Source: Helicoverpa zea (taxonomy: Eukaryota > Arthropoda > Insecta > Lepidoptera > Noctuidae). Taken from it: a DNA stretch of 64,000 nt. The stretch covers positions 7,982,098 through 8,046,097 of the forward strand of contig NC_061476.1 of the NCBI RefSeq assembly GCF_022581195.2, given 5' to 3'. Positions 59,801-64,000 of the stretch are shown here, piece after piece (position 1 is the stretch's first letter; each line of letters starts with the position of its first letter). The notes beneath the pieces were generated by a model that saw only the letters and a list, made by a program, of their open reading frames with translations, had not been told where the DNA came from and ran no database searches. The position numbers were made by a program, and so were the translations under genes.

Positions 59801-61532
59801 CCCGGCTTGCCCCCCCCTAGATCCGGGGCTGCACATCAGGGGCTGTCAGGCGGGGTTCGAGAAAACTTTGACACCAAGGCTTTTAGCAGATTAAACAAGT
59901 AACTCACTCGATAAGACCTCAAAAACAGATTTTACAAAAATTCAGACTCTAGAGAAGTGGTCAATAATGATGACTTCCCATGTAACAAAAGTCCTCACGT
60001 AATCAACTTAGGATCAGTAAGAAGAAATAAAGACACTTAATTTTAATCCCTATTCCTCCTACAATAAAGCTCATTATGTTTGCAGGTGCTCTCCCTATTC
60101 TCCAACTTCACGTGGACGGACGAGCTGACGGCCGAGCAGGCGTCGGTAGTGTCGCACTGGCAGACGCCTGAAGTGGATCATTTCGGATGTCTTATTATAT
60201 ACTTCTTTTCTATTGTGAGTATTACAATTATTGTTATTATTGTATATTTTGCGTAGTTTCAAAAGTATATTATTTTAAGGGCTGATTTTTCAATCATCTG
60301 AGGAATAAATATGGCTGTTTGACATATTTTCCATACAAAAGCTGTCAAAACGTTAAAAATATTCCTCAGATAGAAGTTATCTGGCGATTGAAAAATTAAC
60401 CCTTAATCGTTTATATTGCAAATACAGTTGAATAAATATTTAGCTAGTATTTTGTTATCAGTGACATTCCTCACGTTTTGGGAAAGGCACAATGTTCAGT
60501 ATACATATAATGTTCTATGCGATGTAATGAGTGTGCATGCACTCATTACATCTTCAAGTCAATTCAAGCTGATCTCATTCTTGTTTTTCAATACCTAACA
60601 TGCCTAAAACACTTCATGCTCGCAGCGCTTTCTCGCTCTTGTAACTTTTTCATCGCTGAAATAGGATAAATGGATGTTTCCCAATGGTTGTCATCCAGTA
60701 TGTCATTTAAACACTTTTTTTTTCGGTATTTATCTCCATTGCCAAAAATGTCCATTGCGAAAATAAATAATTCTAACTCAGATTTTTATAACGTGTTCGT
60801 CCCCAGTTCTTCCTAAGCCTGGTGTCGTGCACGCTGCCGGTGCCGGCGGGCATCTTCGTGCCGGCCTTCAAGATGGGCGCCTCCCTCGGCCGCTTCACCG
60901 GCGAGCTCATGCACTACTTCTGTCCGCTAGGGGTGGCTTACGGGGGACATATACAGAAGATATTGCCCGGTATGTACTACAGTTATACTATTGTGATACC
61001 CAAAGATTGGCTAATTATTATCTTTGAGTAGAAATAAGACTTTTCCTCCTTGCAGTAAGTTTTTGTAAAGCAACAGAATGCAATACGATGACATTACATA
61101 ACATTCTTCAACTATCTATAGAATACTTTTGGCTATCGAATGTTGACTACAAACGTTTAGAAACGTTACTCCACAACAAAAAGCAAAGACCTTTTAATCG
61201 TATCGTAGAGTCGTTGTTATGTAATGTTATACCTGCACTACACAATTGTTAAAAAAAGTTACCTTGATTACTTGGTCAAAATTCTGTTTTTTGGCCAACA
61301 ATAAGAAGGGATGTATAATAAAAAATAAACATTCACAAATGAAAATACAATTAATACTTTATCATTATACTCTCTAATTGTCATGGGACAATAAGTTCAC
61401 CTATCTATTATAAATGATGAACATGAATTTGATTTGGCAGGCGGCTACGCGGTGGTGGGCGCGGCGGCCTTCACGGGCGCCGTCACGCACACCGTGTCCA
61501 CCATCGTCATCGTCAGCGAGATGACCGGACAG
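29820..61532 (+). CDS. ClC-a: ClC-2/ClC-a type chloride channel, 13 coding exons, 3' end outside window
   Basis: A membrane chloride channel of the CLC family, acting as a dimer with one pore per subunit. Joining the 13 exons (using one copy of exon 4) gives 528 in-frame codons, corresponding to the N-terminus and most of the membrane domain. The three CLC ion-pathway motifs are present: GSGIP (165-169), GKEGP with gating Glu209 (207-211) and GIFVP (458-462). At the position where CLC proton exchangers have a second glutamate, the protein has Val269 (in 'GVLFSIEV'), which fits a channel, not an antiporter. Asn407 in 'NFT' is a conserved type of extracellular glycosylation site. The final helices and two CBS domains must lie beyond 64,000. 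All introns are GT-AG and phases match at every junction. Unusual points are the 21.3-kb first intron, five copies of exon 4, and partial exon 6 echoes. Confidence 0.94.
30593..30722 (+). repeat. Interspersed repeat family B
   Basis: An internally shortened but clear copy: 'ttgatgggaaatcatta', 'gtcagactcttactgactg', 'ccatgttccttcttaagccc', 'agagccgcggtaactttcg', 'aacaatcccgctgccc'. Confidence 0.85.
32014..32240. mobile_element. 227-bp MITE with ~60-bp near-perfect TIRs, TA target site
   Basis: The left arm starts 'tagttcggccattcagagaa' and continues through 'cacgtcgcgattgaactgac' to 'gacgtaact' (about 32014-32074); the right arm (about 32180-32240) is its near-exact reverse complement. TA flanks both ends (32012-32013, 32241-32242). 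The short spacer is AT-rich. A folded transcript would form a long hairpin. Family is Tc1/mariner-like by target site only. Confidence 0.93.
32313..32509 (+). mobile_element. Lep1-like non-autonomous element, full length
   Basis: 'actagcttctgccagcggtt' head, 'taccgggataaaaagtagcc' middle, 'tataatattagtatagat' end, 70 bp right of the MITE. Confidence 0.85.
33336..33763. repeat. 428-bp giant foldback, ~180-bp arms
   Basis: Left arm 33336-33518 and right arm 33588-33763 are near-perfect reverse complements, including 'aacgaactaaaaaatagaga', 'tcaatgaatataaatt' and, next to the loop, 'gcgtggggtgc' facing 'gcaccccacgc'. The 69-base loop (33519-33587) contains its own small 'tgtcaata / tattgaca' hairpin. 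The outer sequence ('aaaaagcgtgttttttagt') relates it to the repeat at 34010-34830. Confidence 0.93.
34008..34830 (+). repeat. Interspersed repeat with ~127-bp tandem pair, ending 'aataaaaagcgtgtaata'
   Basis: It begins with a hairpin ('cctagaagtcggtg' facing 'caccgacttctagg') as in the 7370-8490 foldback. Two tandem units follow, each with 'tttaagcccaaacacgagg'-type, 'ttccctcgac' and 'catcatcaggtcagctcc' words, then 'ttgccctcgatttctcaggg' and a terminal 'aagctaataaaaagcgtgt'. It may form one element with the giant foldback just upstream. Confidence 0.7.
34904..35246 (+). mobile_element. SINE family A, full length, with target duplication
   Basis: tRNA-derived head ('ggtggcctagtgggtaaaga' as A box, 'gggttcaatttcaggtc' as B box), conserved body and 3' end 'gactggaagccgaccccaac'. 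Flanks are 'actaaagtaaacat' (34890-34903) and 'actaaagaaaacat' (35247-35260), a 14-bp duplication with one mismatch. This is the best reference copy of the family in the window. Confidence 0.92.
35528..35684 (+). mobile_element. Lep1-like element, degraded
   Basis: Reads 'cagcttcgctcacgtccctt', 'gtccagtaactcttgaaatt' and 'ttatagaattagtatagaa'. Confidence 0.65.
36090..36452. mobile_element. 363-bp MITE, TA target site
   Basis: Inverted ends 'caccgtgactttttagtcgt' and complement at the right, about 30 bp each, perfect to 'cttacaa / ttgtaag'. TA on both outer sides (36088-36089, 36453-36454). An (AT)n run sits at about 36354-36375. The + frame 36229-36489 is a chance ORF across the element. Confidence 0.9.
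36590..36680 (+). repeat. Family B, degraded copy
   Basis: Keeps 'gagcgtcaaacttttactga' and 'gttcagacccacggtaactc' in the expected order. Confidence 0.55.
37374..37614 (+). mobile_element. 5'-truncated LINE with 10-bp target duplication
   Basis: The + frame reads 'WYGHVMRL', 'GWRGRSRPRKRWIDCLKEDM' and 'REEWKKKTCC', the familiar C-terminus of a moth LINE protein, stopping at 37585 and ending in a 'gatgatgat' tail. 'aatcaaataa' flanks it exactly (37364-37373, 37615-37624). Minus-strand ORFs here are shadows. Confidence 0.87.
39833..40805 (+). mobile_element. P-element-like internally deleted transposon
   Basis: Inverted ends: 'catgatgaca' at 39833 and 'tgtcatcatg' ending at 40805; the match extends outward by 'tagg / ccta'. 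The Drosophila P element also begins CATGATGA, and P-type transposases begin with a THAP domain, which is exactly what the element's only exon encodes (40078-40275). The rest of a transposase is absent. No clean 8-bp target duplication is visible, so the exact boundaries are uncertain. A GC-rich 'gttcgcgcgctttcgcgcga' palindrome lies near 40586. Confidence 0.7.
40078..40275 (+). CDS. THAP-domain first exon of a repeat-encoded protein, probably non-functional
   Basis: From the ATG at 40078 the frame gives 66 codons ending 'YFCEDHFD', followed by a consensus donor 'gtaagt'. The pattern fits a THAP (C2CH) zinc finger: a Cys at codon 9, 'KLFVYVP' and 'NKWLKLARRD' in the middle with the conserved Trp, and 'C-x-x-H-F' at the end. 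The usual second cysteine three to four residues after the first is missing (the region reads 'CGVTGGPSKN'), so zinc binding is probably lost. No second exon was found before the element's right end. Such genes usually belong to DNA transposons. Confidence 0.75.
41434..43725. mobile_element. 2.3-kb element with inverted ends and internal 321-bp repeats
   Basis: The left end 'aaaggatgatgggtaaaatt' is matched by its inverted complement 'aattgcccatcatccttt' at 43708-43725. No transposase is visible. Target duplication is unclear; I see no exact flanking repeat, so the ends could extend a little. Superfamily unknown. Confidence 0.65.
41450..42810. repeat. ~321-bp tandem array, five copies (one short)
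   Basis: 'atcaaatgatagct' starts at 41485, 41807, 42128, 42366 and 42674; the spacings are 322, 321, 238 and 308. Each unit then has 'attatgggcaaaacattgt', 'accaccggagaacga', 'cttcattttgtatggga' and 'gaaggtgtctgtgcccat'. Confidence 0.92.
44663..44800 (+). mobile_element. Lep1-like element, degraded
   Basis: 'gtggtttcgcccacttcctg', 'ctggataaaataaagcc' and 'tttcaatcggttgag' in order. Confidence 0.5.
45318..45625 (-). mobile_element. SINE family A, two reverse fragments
   Basis: 45318-45405 ('ccttttcccaattatgttgg', 'ggcttccagtctacc') and 45470-45625 ('catgttgcagtcggctcc', 'ctgacctcctcaacccagtt') are reverse copies of the SINE's 3' part, probably two insertions or a partial duplication. Confidence 0.75.
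46012..46970 (+). mobile_element. SINE family A interrupted by a MITE
   Basis: Left part 46012-46160 stops at 'cacactggta' and the right part continues at 46905 with 'tactcagctgcatgcggtaa' to 'catagttgggaaaaggtt'. In uninterrupted copies these two words are contiguous. Confidence 0.85.
46161..46904. mobile_element. 744-bp MITE nested in a SINE, TA target site
   Basis: Left end 'tagtaagttcaactcag' then 'gcgcgcggccttatgtgtg'; the right end, inverted, is 'tagatagttcaactcag' then 'gcgcgcggccctatgtgtg'. TA is duplicated at 46159-46160 and 46905-46906. Frames at 46086-46424 (minus) and 46809-47003 (+) cross these joints and are chance. Confidence 0.88.
51222..51384 (+). CDS. ClC-a: ClC-a exon 2, cytosolic N-terminus
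   Basis: After acceptor 'tctccacag' it reads MYGRYQRDLSEAAREEARRL, the conserved start of ClC-2-type N-termini, then a long run of Arg, Lys and Glu (residues about 44-75) predicted to be a charged helix. It ends one base into a Gly codon at donor 'gtgagt'. If the ATG at 51222 itself were used, the protein would lack only exon 1. The ORF continuing to 51545 reads into the intron. Confidence 0.93.
51385..51878 (+). other. ClC-a intron 2
   Basis: GT-AG, 494 bp, no recognised repeats. Overlapping open frames in three frames are intronic. Confidence 0.8.
51879..52001 (+). CDS. ClC-a: ClC-a exon 3, first membrane segment
   Basis: Acceptor 'gtttgtcgcag'. It encodes a short basic stretch 'YIWRHTFARLGEDW' and then a hydrophobic helix 'VFLALLGIIMAIVNFAMD', matching the first membrane helix of ClC-2 ('R-x-G-E-D-W-x-F-L'). 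Ends with one base of an Ala codon at donor 'gtaaga'. Phase 1 on both sides. Confidence 0.95.
52002..52734 (+). other. ClC-a intron 3
   Basis: GT-AG. It contains a SINE family A tail at about 52034-52096 ('tactcagctgcatccagtg', 'catggttgggaaaaaggct') and a short (ttta/ttatt)n tract. Confidence 0.8.
52735..52863 (+). CDS. ClC-a: ClC-a exon 4, copy 1 of 5 (second membrane segment)
   Basis: Acceptor 'aataaattccag', donor 'gtaagg'. It encodes 42 full codons: 'RMWMYNDLATSTFSQYVAW' and a hydrophobic segment ending 'AAGFVHIVAAQSI', homologous to the helix before the GSGIP motif in ClC-2. Phase 1 on both sides, so it can be joined from exon 3 to exon 5. It differs from later copies at the Tyr codon (TAC here, TAT in copies 3-5). 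Length 129 bp. Confidence 0.93.
52899..53027 (+). CDS. ClC-a: ClC-a exon 4, copy 2
   Basis: Same 42 complete codons and intact splice signals as copy 1; one silent change (Ser TCC). Whether it is used is unknown. The 35-bp spacers on both sides are shorter than normal insect introns, so adjacent copies could hardly be spliced to each other. Confidence 0.7.
53063..53191 (+). CDS. ClC-a: ClC-a exon 4, copy 3
   Basis: Protein identical to copy 1, with silent Tyr TAT. Acceptor 'catcattccag' and donor 'gtaagg' are intact. The exon sequence equals that of copy 4. Confidence 0.7.
53227..53355 (+). CDS. ClC-a: ClC-a exon 4, copy 4
   Basis: Exon identical to copy 3; the following spacer has 'aacctctcc' in place of 'aacttctcc'. 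Confidence 0.7.
53391..53519 (+). CDS. ClC-a: ClC-a exon 4, copy 5, with Gly-to-Cys change
   Basis: Differs from the other copies by a silent Val (GTG), a silent Ser (AGT near the end) and a TGC for GGC at 53486-53488, changing Gly154 to Cys in 'AAGFVH'. The downstream sequence 'gtaagggagaag' departs from the spacer, so this copy borders the real intron 4. It is the only copy whose donor is followed by an intron of normal length. Confidence 0.8.
53520..54015 (+). other. ClC-a intron 4
   Basis: GT-AG after the last exon 4 copy. No recognised repeat. Minus-strand frames at 53669-53857 and 53870-54232 are shadows. Confidence 0.8.
54016..54149 (+). CDS. ClC-a: ClC-a exon 5, GSGIP and GKE
   Basis: Acceptor 'tttttccaacag'. 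Starts by completing the Gly of GSGIP (the first ion-binding motif, with the pore serine), continues 'EMKTILRGV' and ends 'GSGLPLGKE', where the last residue is the gating glutamate of the second motif. The donor is 'gtcagt', weaker than the others. Phase 0 end. Confidence 0.96.
54150..54767 (+). other. ClC-a intron 5, with a Lep1-like element
   Basis: GT-AG. The Lep1-like element at 54398-54655 occupies most of its second half. Confidence 0.85.
54398..54655 (+). mobile_element. Lep1-like element with tandemly duplicated 3' end
   Basis: Head 'actagccgttttcccgcgct', end 'taatattagtatagaa' near 54592, then the last ~62 bp ('gtttttgagtttatccatta' to 'attagtatagat') are repeated once. Confidence 0.85.
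54768..54924 (+). CDS. ClC-a: ClC-a exon 6, pore region after the gating glutamate
   Basis: Acceptor 'tatctctccag'. Starts 'GPSVHIASM', which completes the GKEGP motif across the intron; goes on with 'GIYSNESRTSEMLAAACA' and ends 'SCFAAPVG', the highly conserved stretch preceding the next helix. One base of a Gly codon at donor 'gtaaga'. Confidence 0.96.
54969..55048 (+). pseudogene. Partial exon 6 echo, copy 1
   Basis: From about 54981 the sequence is homologous to the 3' part of exon 6: 'EMLAAACA', then 'EE' in place of 'VG', then 'SCFAAPVG' and a donor 'gtgaga' at 55049. An acceptor-like 'actttttgtag' ends at 54968. The reading frame through the homologous part is open only in a phase that does not fit exon 5, so I treat it as a degenerate duplicate and not a usable exon. 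Confidence 0.75.
55119..55153 (+). pseudogene. Partial exon 6 echo, copy 2 (shorter)
   Basis: A 35-bp piece encoding 'VSCFAAPVG', followed by donor 'gtgagacc' and the same downstream word 'ttggtct' as copy 1, with 'cgtctcatcatc' after both. It is part of a ~105-bp duplication. Confidence 0.8.
56088..56176 (+). CDS. ClC-a: ClC-a exon 7
   Basis: Acceptor 'gttgtgttccag'. Encodes 'GVLFSIEV' (Val where exchangers carry the proton glutamate) and 'YFAVRNYWRGFFAACCSAI', a very conserved ClC-2 segment. Phase 0 end at donor 'gtaagt'. Confidence 0.96.
56177..57542 (+). other. ClC-a intron 7
   Basis: Contains a TIR-type MITE at 56285-56403 and a degraded Lep1-like fragment at about 57258-57345. Otherwise AT-rich. 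Confidence 0.8.
56285..56403. mobile_element. 119-bp MITE
   Basis: 'caccttattataaaacgtg' at the left and its exact complement at the right. The interior is 'ggtttagtccagtaac' and similar; no ORF. Target duplication not clear. Confidence 0.85.
57543..57664 (+). CDS. ClC-a: ClC-a exon 8
   Basis: Acceptor 'tttcattcacag'. Encodes 'MFRLLSVWSGAMPTVKPLF', the extracellular-loop-like 'LPQDFPFDPQEF' (the D-F-P-F-D step is shared with ClC-2) and the start of the next helix. Ends with two bases of a Gly codon at donor 'gtaagg'. Confidence 0.95.
57665..58074 (+). other. ClC-a intron 8, with family B repeat
   Basis: Family B copy in reverse orientation at 57696-57826 ('cagaaggaacatggtgggtt', 'ctgacactccctcacgctgc', 'tttgatgatttcct'). 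Confidence 0.85.
58075..58176 (+). CDS. ClC-a: ClC-a exon 9
   Basis: Acceptor 'ttttatgtttcag'. Encodes a hydrophobic helix 'IVSGLLAALWVFLHRQYVLF' followed by a basic cytosolic loop. Ends with two bases of an Asn codon at donor 'gtaagt'. Confidence 0.94.
58177..58514 (+). other. ClC-a intron 9
   Basis: 338 bp, GT-AG, AT-rich; nothing recognised. Confidence 0.8.
58515..58617 (+). CDS. ClC-a: ClC-a exon 10
   Basis: Acceptor 'tttatttccag'. Encodes 'NRFIYPGFITLAVMSILFPP' and 'GIGKYMAADLGNQEQ', matching the ClC-2 segment with 'T-F-P-P-G-F-G'. Phase 0 at donor 'gtatgt'. Confidence 0.95.
58618..60085 (+). other. ClC-a intron 10, with a hAT-like element
   Basis: GT-AG. The hAT-like element at 58865-59831 explains most of its length. 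Confidence 0.85.
58865..59831. mobile_element. hAT-like non-autonomous element, 967 bp, with 8-bp target duplication
   Basis: Left end 'cagccccggatcttc', right end inverted 'cagccccggatctaggg'. 'cacatcag' flanks it exactly (58857-58864, 59832-59839). Internally there are one exact GCGA-rich 20-mer (59201-59220) and one variant (59454-59473), shared with the hAT element at 10272-11461. The GC-rich edges contain the words 'tgccgccc' and 'gggccccgg'. The minus-strand frame at 59551-59796 has no domains. Confidence 0.92.
60086..60214 (+). CDS. ClC-a: ClC-a exon 11
   Basis: Acceptor 'tatgtttgcag'. Encodes 'VLSLFSNFTWTDE' with an N-glycosylation sequon, an acidic and Gln-rich loop (shorter than in vertebrates) and the start of a helix 'FGCLIIYFFSI'. 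43 codons, phase 0 both sides. Confidence 0.95.
60215..60806 (+). other. ClC-a intron 11
   Basis: GT-AG, with a TTAA-flanked MITE at 60279-60402 and otherwise AT-rich sequence. Confidence 0.8.
60279..60402. mobile_element. 124-bp MITE with TTAA target site
   Basis: Left 'gggctgatttttcaatc', right inverted 'gggttaatttttcaatcgcc', with inner 'ctgaggaata / tattcctcag'. TTAA on both sides (60275-60278, 60403-60406), the piggyBac target signature. Confidence 0.88.
60807..60969 (+). CDS. ClC-a: ClC-a exon 12, GIFVP motif
   Basis: Acceptor 'ttcgtccccag'. Encodes 'FFLSLVSCTLPVPAGIFVP', the third pore motif, and 'FKMGASLGRFTGELM'. Codon usage is much more GC-rich here than in the flanking introns. 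Ends one base into a Gly codon at donor 'gtatgt'. Confidence 0.96.
60970..61440 (+). other. ClC-a intron 12
   Basis: GT-AG, AT-rich. A loose inverted pair 'acattacataacatt / gttatgtaatgtta' (about 61091 and 61216) suggests a decayed MITE. Confidence 0.7.
61441..61532 (+). CDS. ClC-a: ClC-a exon 13, last exon in window
   Basis: Acceptor 'gatttggcag'. Encodes 'GYAVVGAAAFTGAVTHTVST' and 'IVIVSEMTGQ', the conserved helix pair near the end of the membrane domain. Phase 0 at donor 'gtacct'. The next exon should start with the helix following 'TGQ' and lies beyond the satellite. Confidence 0.96.
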
Positions 61533-61948
61533 GTACCTGTGTATTTGTTTTATACTAGATATTTATATATTTATTGATAATTTTTCTACATAGTATAATT
61601 TGTGAAAGGGTTAGGGAAATTGCAGAATTTGATTCTGAAATATAAGAACGCTGGCACACTAGCGGTTTTTCCGGTCAACAATACTGGTTTCGTACGGCGT
61701 CGTAGGGTCATGGCACATTATACCGGCACCGCAACAGCACAGCGGCAGCACGGCGTCGCCTCTAATTTAGACTACGGCTAGCTGCCAGCGCGCTAACCAC
61801 GCGCTGTCCGCACGGTGCCCGCGCGCCGCCCGCGAGGTGTAAGCTTGCTGTCACCGCAAACACAATATTATTTTAAGACAGTTATGATTGAACAATGACG
61901 TTGTTTCGCTGCCGGCTCGGAGTCGGCGCGCAATTAGCACGCCGTGGC
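61533..61948 (+). other. ClC-a intron 13, left part with GC-rich flank
   Basis: AT-rich to about 61650, then a GC-rich block (61690-61948) with 'ctggcacactagcggttttt', 'gtcgtagggtcatggcac' and many 'gcgcg' words. It looks like the left part of a GC-rich interspersed repeat from which the satellite may have expanded. Confidence 0.6.
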
Positions 61949-64000
61949 GCGCTGTACGCATGAGCACCGCTCGCTTGCAGCACGCGGGCGGCGAGTCGAG
62001 TTGTGTGGTAGCGGCAAGCGCGCTGTACGCATGAGGACCGCTCGCTTGCAGCACGCGGGCGGCGAGTCGAGTTGTGTGGTAGCGGCAAGCGCGCTGTACG
62101 CATGAGGACCGCTCGCTTGCAGCACGCGGGCGGCGAGTCGAGTTGTGTGGTAGCGGCAAGCGCGCTGTACGCATGAGGACCGCTCGCTTGCAGCACGCGG
62201 GCGGCGAGTCGAGTTGTGTGGTAGCGGCAAGCGCGCTGTACGCATGAGGACCGCTCGCTTGCAGCACGCGGGCGGCGAGTCGAGTTGTGTGGTAGCGGCA
62301 AGCGCGCTGTACGCATGAGGACCGCTCGCTTGCAGCACGCGGGCGGCGAGTCGAGTTGTGTGGTAGCGGCAAGCGCGCTGTACGCATGAGGACCGCTCGC
62401 TTGCAGCACGCGGGCGGCGAGTCGAGTTGTGTGGTAGCGGCAAGCGCGCTGTACGCATGAGGACCGCTCGCTTGCAGCACGCGGGCGGCGAGTCGAGTTG
62501 TGTGGTAGCGGCAAGCGCGCTGTACGCATGAGGACCGCTCGCTTGCAGCACGCGGGCGGCGAGTCGAGTTGTGTGGTAGCGGCAAGCGCGCTGTACGCAT
62601 GAGGACCGCTCGCTTGCAGCACGCGGGCGGCGAGTCGAGTTGTGTGGTAGCGGCAAGCGCGCTGTACGCATGAGGACCGCTCGCTTGCAGCACGCGGGCG
62701 GCGAGTCGAGTTGTGTGGTAGCGGCAAGCGCGCTGTACGCATGAGGACCGCTCGCTTGCAGCACGCGGGCGGCGAGTCGAGTTGTGTGGTAGCGGCAAGC
62801 GCGCTGTACGCATGAGGACCGCTCGCTTGCAGCACGCGGGCGGCGAGTCGAGTTGTGTGGTAGCGGCAAGCGCGCTGTACGCATGAGGACCGCTCGCTTG
62901 CAGCACGCGGGCGGCGAGTCGAGTTGTGTGGTAGCGGCAAGCGCGCTGTACGCATGAGGACCGCTCGCTTGCAGCACGCGGGCGGCGAGTCGAGTTGTGT
63001 GGTAGCGGCAAGCGCGCTGTACGCATGAGGACCGCTCGCTTGCAGCACGCGGGCGGCGAGTCGAGTTGTGTGGTAGCGGCAAGCGCGCTGTACGCATGAG
63101 GACCGCTCGCTTGCAGCACGCGGGCGGCGAGTCGAGTTGTGTGGTAGCGGCAAGCGCGCTGTACGCATGAGGACCGCTCGCTTGCAGCACGCGGGCGGCG
63201 AGTCGAGTTGTGTGGTAGCGGCAAGCGCGCTGTACGCATGAGGACCGCTCGCTTGCAGCACGCGGGCGGCGAGTCGAGTTGTGTGGTAGCGGCAAGCGCG
63301 CTGTACGCATGAGGACCGCTCGCTTGCAGCACGCGGGCGGCGAGTCGAGTTGTGTGGTAGCGGCAAGCGCGCTGTACGCATGAGGACCGCTCGCTTGCAG
63401 CACGCGGGCGGCGAGTCGAGTTGTGTGGTAGCGGCAAGCGCGCTGTACGCATGAGGACCGCTCGCTTGCAGCACGCGGGCGGCGAGTCGAGTTGTGTGGT
63501 AGCGGCAAGCGCGCTGTACGCATGAGGACCGCTCGCTTGCAGCACGCGGGCGGCGAGTCGAGTTGTGTGGTAGCGGCAAGCGCGCTGTACGCATGAGGAC
63601 CGCTCGCTTGCAGCACGCGGGCGGCGAGTCGAGTTGTGTGGTAGCGGCAAGCGCGCTGTACGCATGAGGACCGCTCGCTTGCAGCACGCGGGCGGCGAGT
63701 CGAGTTGTGTGGTAGCGGCAAGCGCGCTGTACGCATGAGGACCGCTCGCTTGCAGCACGCGGGCGGCGAGTCGAGTTGTGTGGTAGCGGCAAGCGCGCTG
63801 TACGCATGAGGACCGCTCGCTTGCAGCACGCGGGCGGCGAGTCGAGTTGTGTGGTAGCGGCAAGCGCGCTGTACGCATGAGGACCGCTCGCTTGCAGCAC
63901 GCGGGCGGCGAGTCGAGTTGTGTGGTAGCGGCAAGCGCGCTGTACGCATGAGGACCGCTCGCTTGCAGCACGCGGGCGGCGAGTCGAGTTGTGTGGTAGC
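61949..64000. repeat. 71-bp GC-rich satellite, ~28.9 copies, runs off the window
   Basis: The unit 'gcgctgtacgcatgaggacc...' repeats with a strict 71-bp step (61949, 62020, 62091 and so on). The first unit has one C-for-G change ('gagcacc'); the others appear identical. Unit GC is 48/71 with 11 CpGs. None of the three minus-strand frames of the unit has a stop codon, so open frames of 671-706 codons arise automatically; because 71 is not divisible by 3 they cycle through all frames with a 71-residue super-period. These are not proteins. Confidence 0.97.

Noticed and set aside
61851..63971. Three overlapping ORFs of 671-706 codons on the minus strand
   Set aside because: They are entirely made of the 71-bp satellite, which has no stop in any minus frame. 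The peptide is just the three frame translations in rotation.
61949..64000. CRISPR-like array of regular repeats
   Set aside because: The units are contiguous and identical with no unique spacers, and the host is eukaryotic. It is a satellite.

Overview
The window is eukaryotic and looks lepidopteran, most likely a noctuid-type moth. The evidence is AT-rich DNA, a dense load of moth-style SINEs, MITEs and RTE-like LINE tails, the repeated element ends 'actagcttctgcccgcg' and 'taatattagtatagat', and one long intron-rich gene with insect splice sites. The species call is inference from repeat families and is not proven here.

Positions 1-29,800 hold no convincing host gene. They are a graveyard of mobile elements: a 590-bp long-TIR MITE (4887-5476); a 6.2-kb composite insertion (6241-12479) that split an older repeat and itself carries two tandem arrays, a foldback, a SINE and a 1,190-bp hAT element with a perfect 8-bp target duplication; a decayed SAP-like ORF near 13.05 kb; and three 5'-truncated LINEs with perfect target duplications, two here and one at 37.4 kb.

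The main gene runs on the + strand from 29,820 to beyond the window: a ClC-2/ClC-a type chloride channel. I resolve 13 coding exons (528 codons, counting one copy of exon 4), all joining in frame with GT-AG introns. The short first coding exon is separated from exon 2 by a 21.3-kb intron full of MITEs, a P-like element that still carries a THAP-domain exon, a 2.3-kb TIR element with 321-bp subrepeats, and a MITE nested in a SINE. Exons 2-13 cover the cytosolic N-terminus and most of the membrane domain, including the pore motifs GSGIP, GKEGP and GIFVP. The last helices and the CBS domains lie to the right of the window.

The most unusual part is inside this gene. Exon 4 (43 residues, the second conserved membrane segment) is present five times in a row as a 164-bp unit, each copy with its own splice acceptor and donor and only 35 bp between copies; the fifth carries a Gly-to-Cys change. 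Two further partial echoes of exon 6 follow that exon, each with a donor site. Intron 13 ends the window inside a near-perfect 71-bp GC-rich satellite (about 29 copies) whose three minus-strand frames are all stop-free, giving spurious 670-706-codon ORFs.
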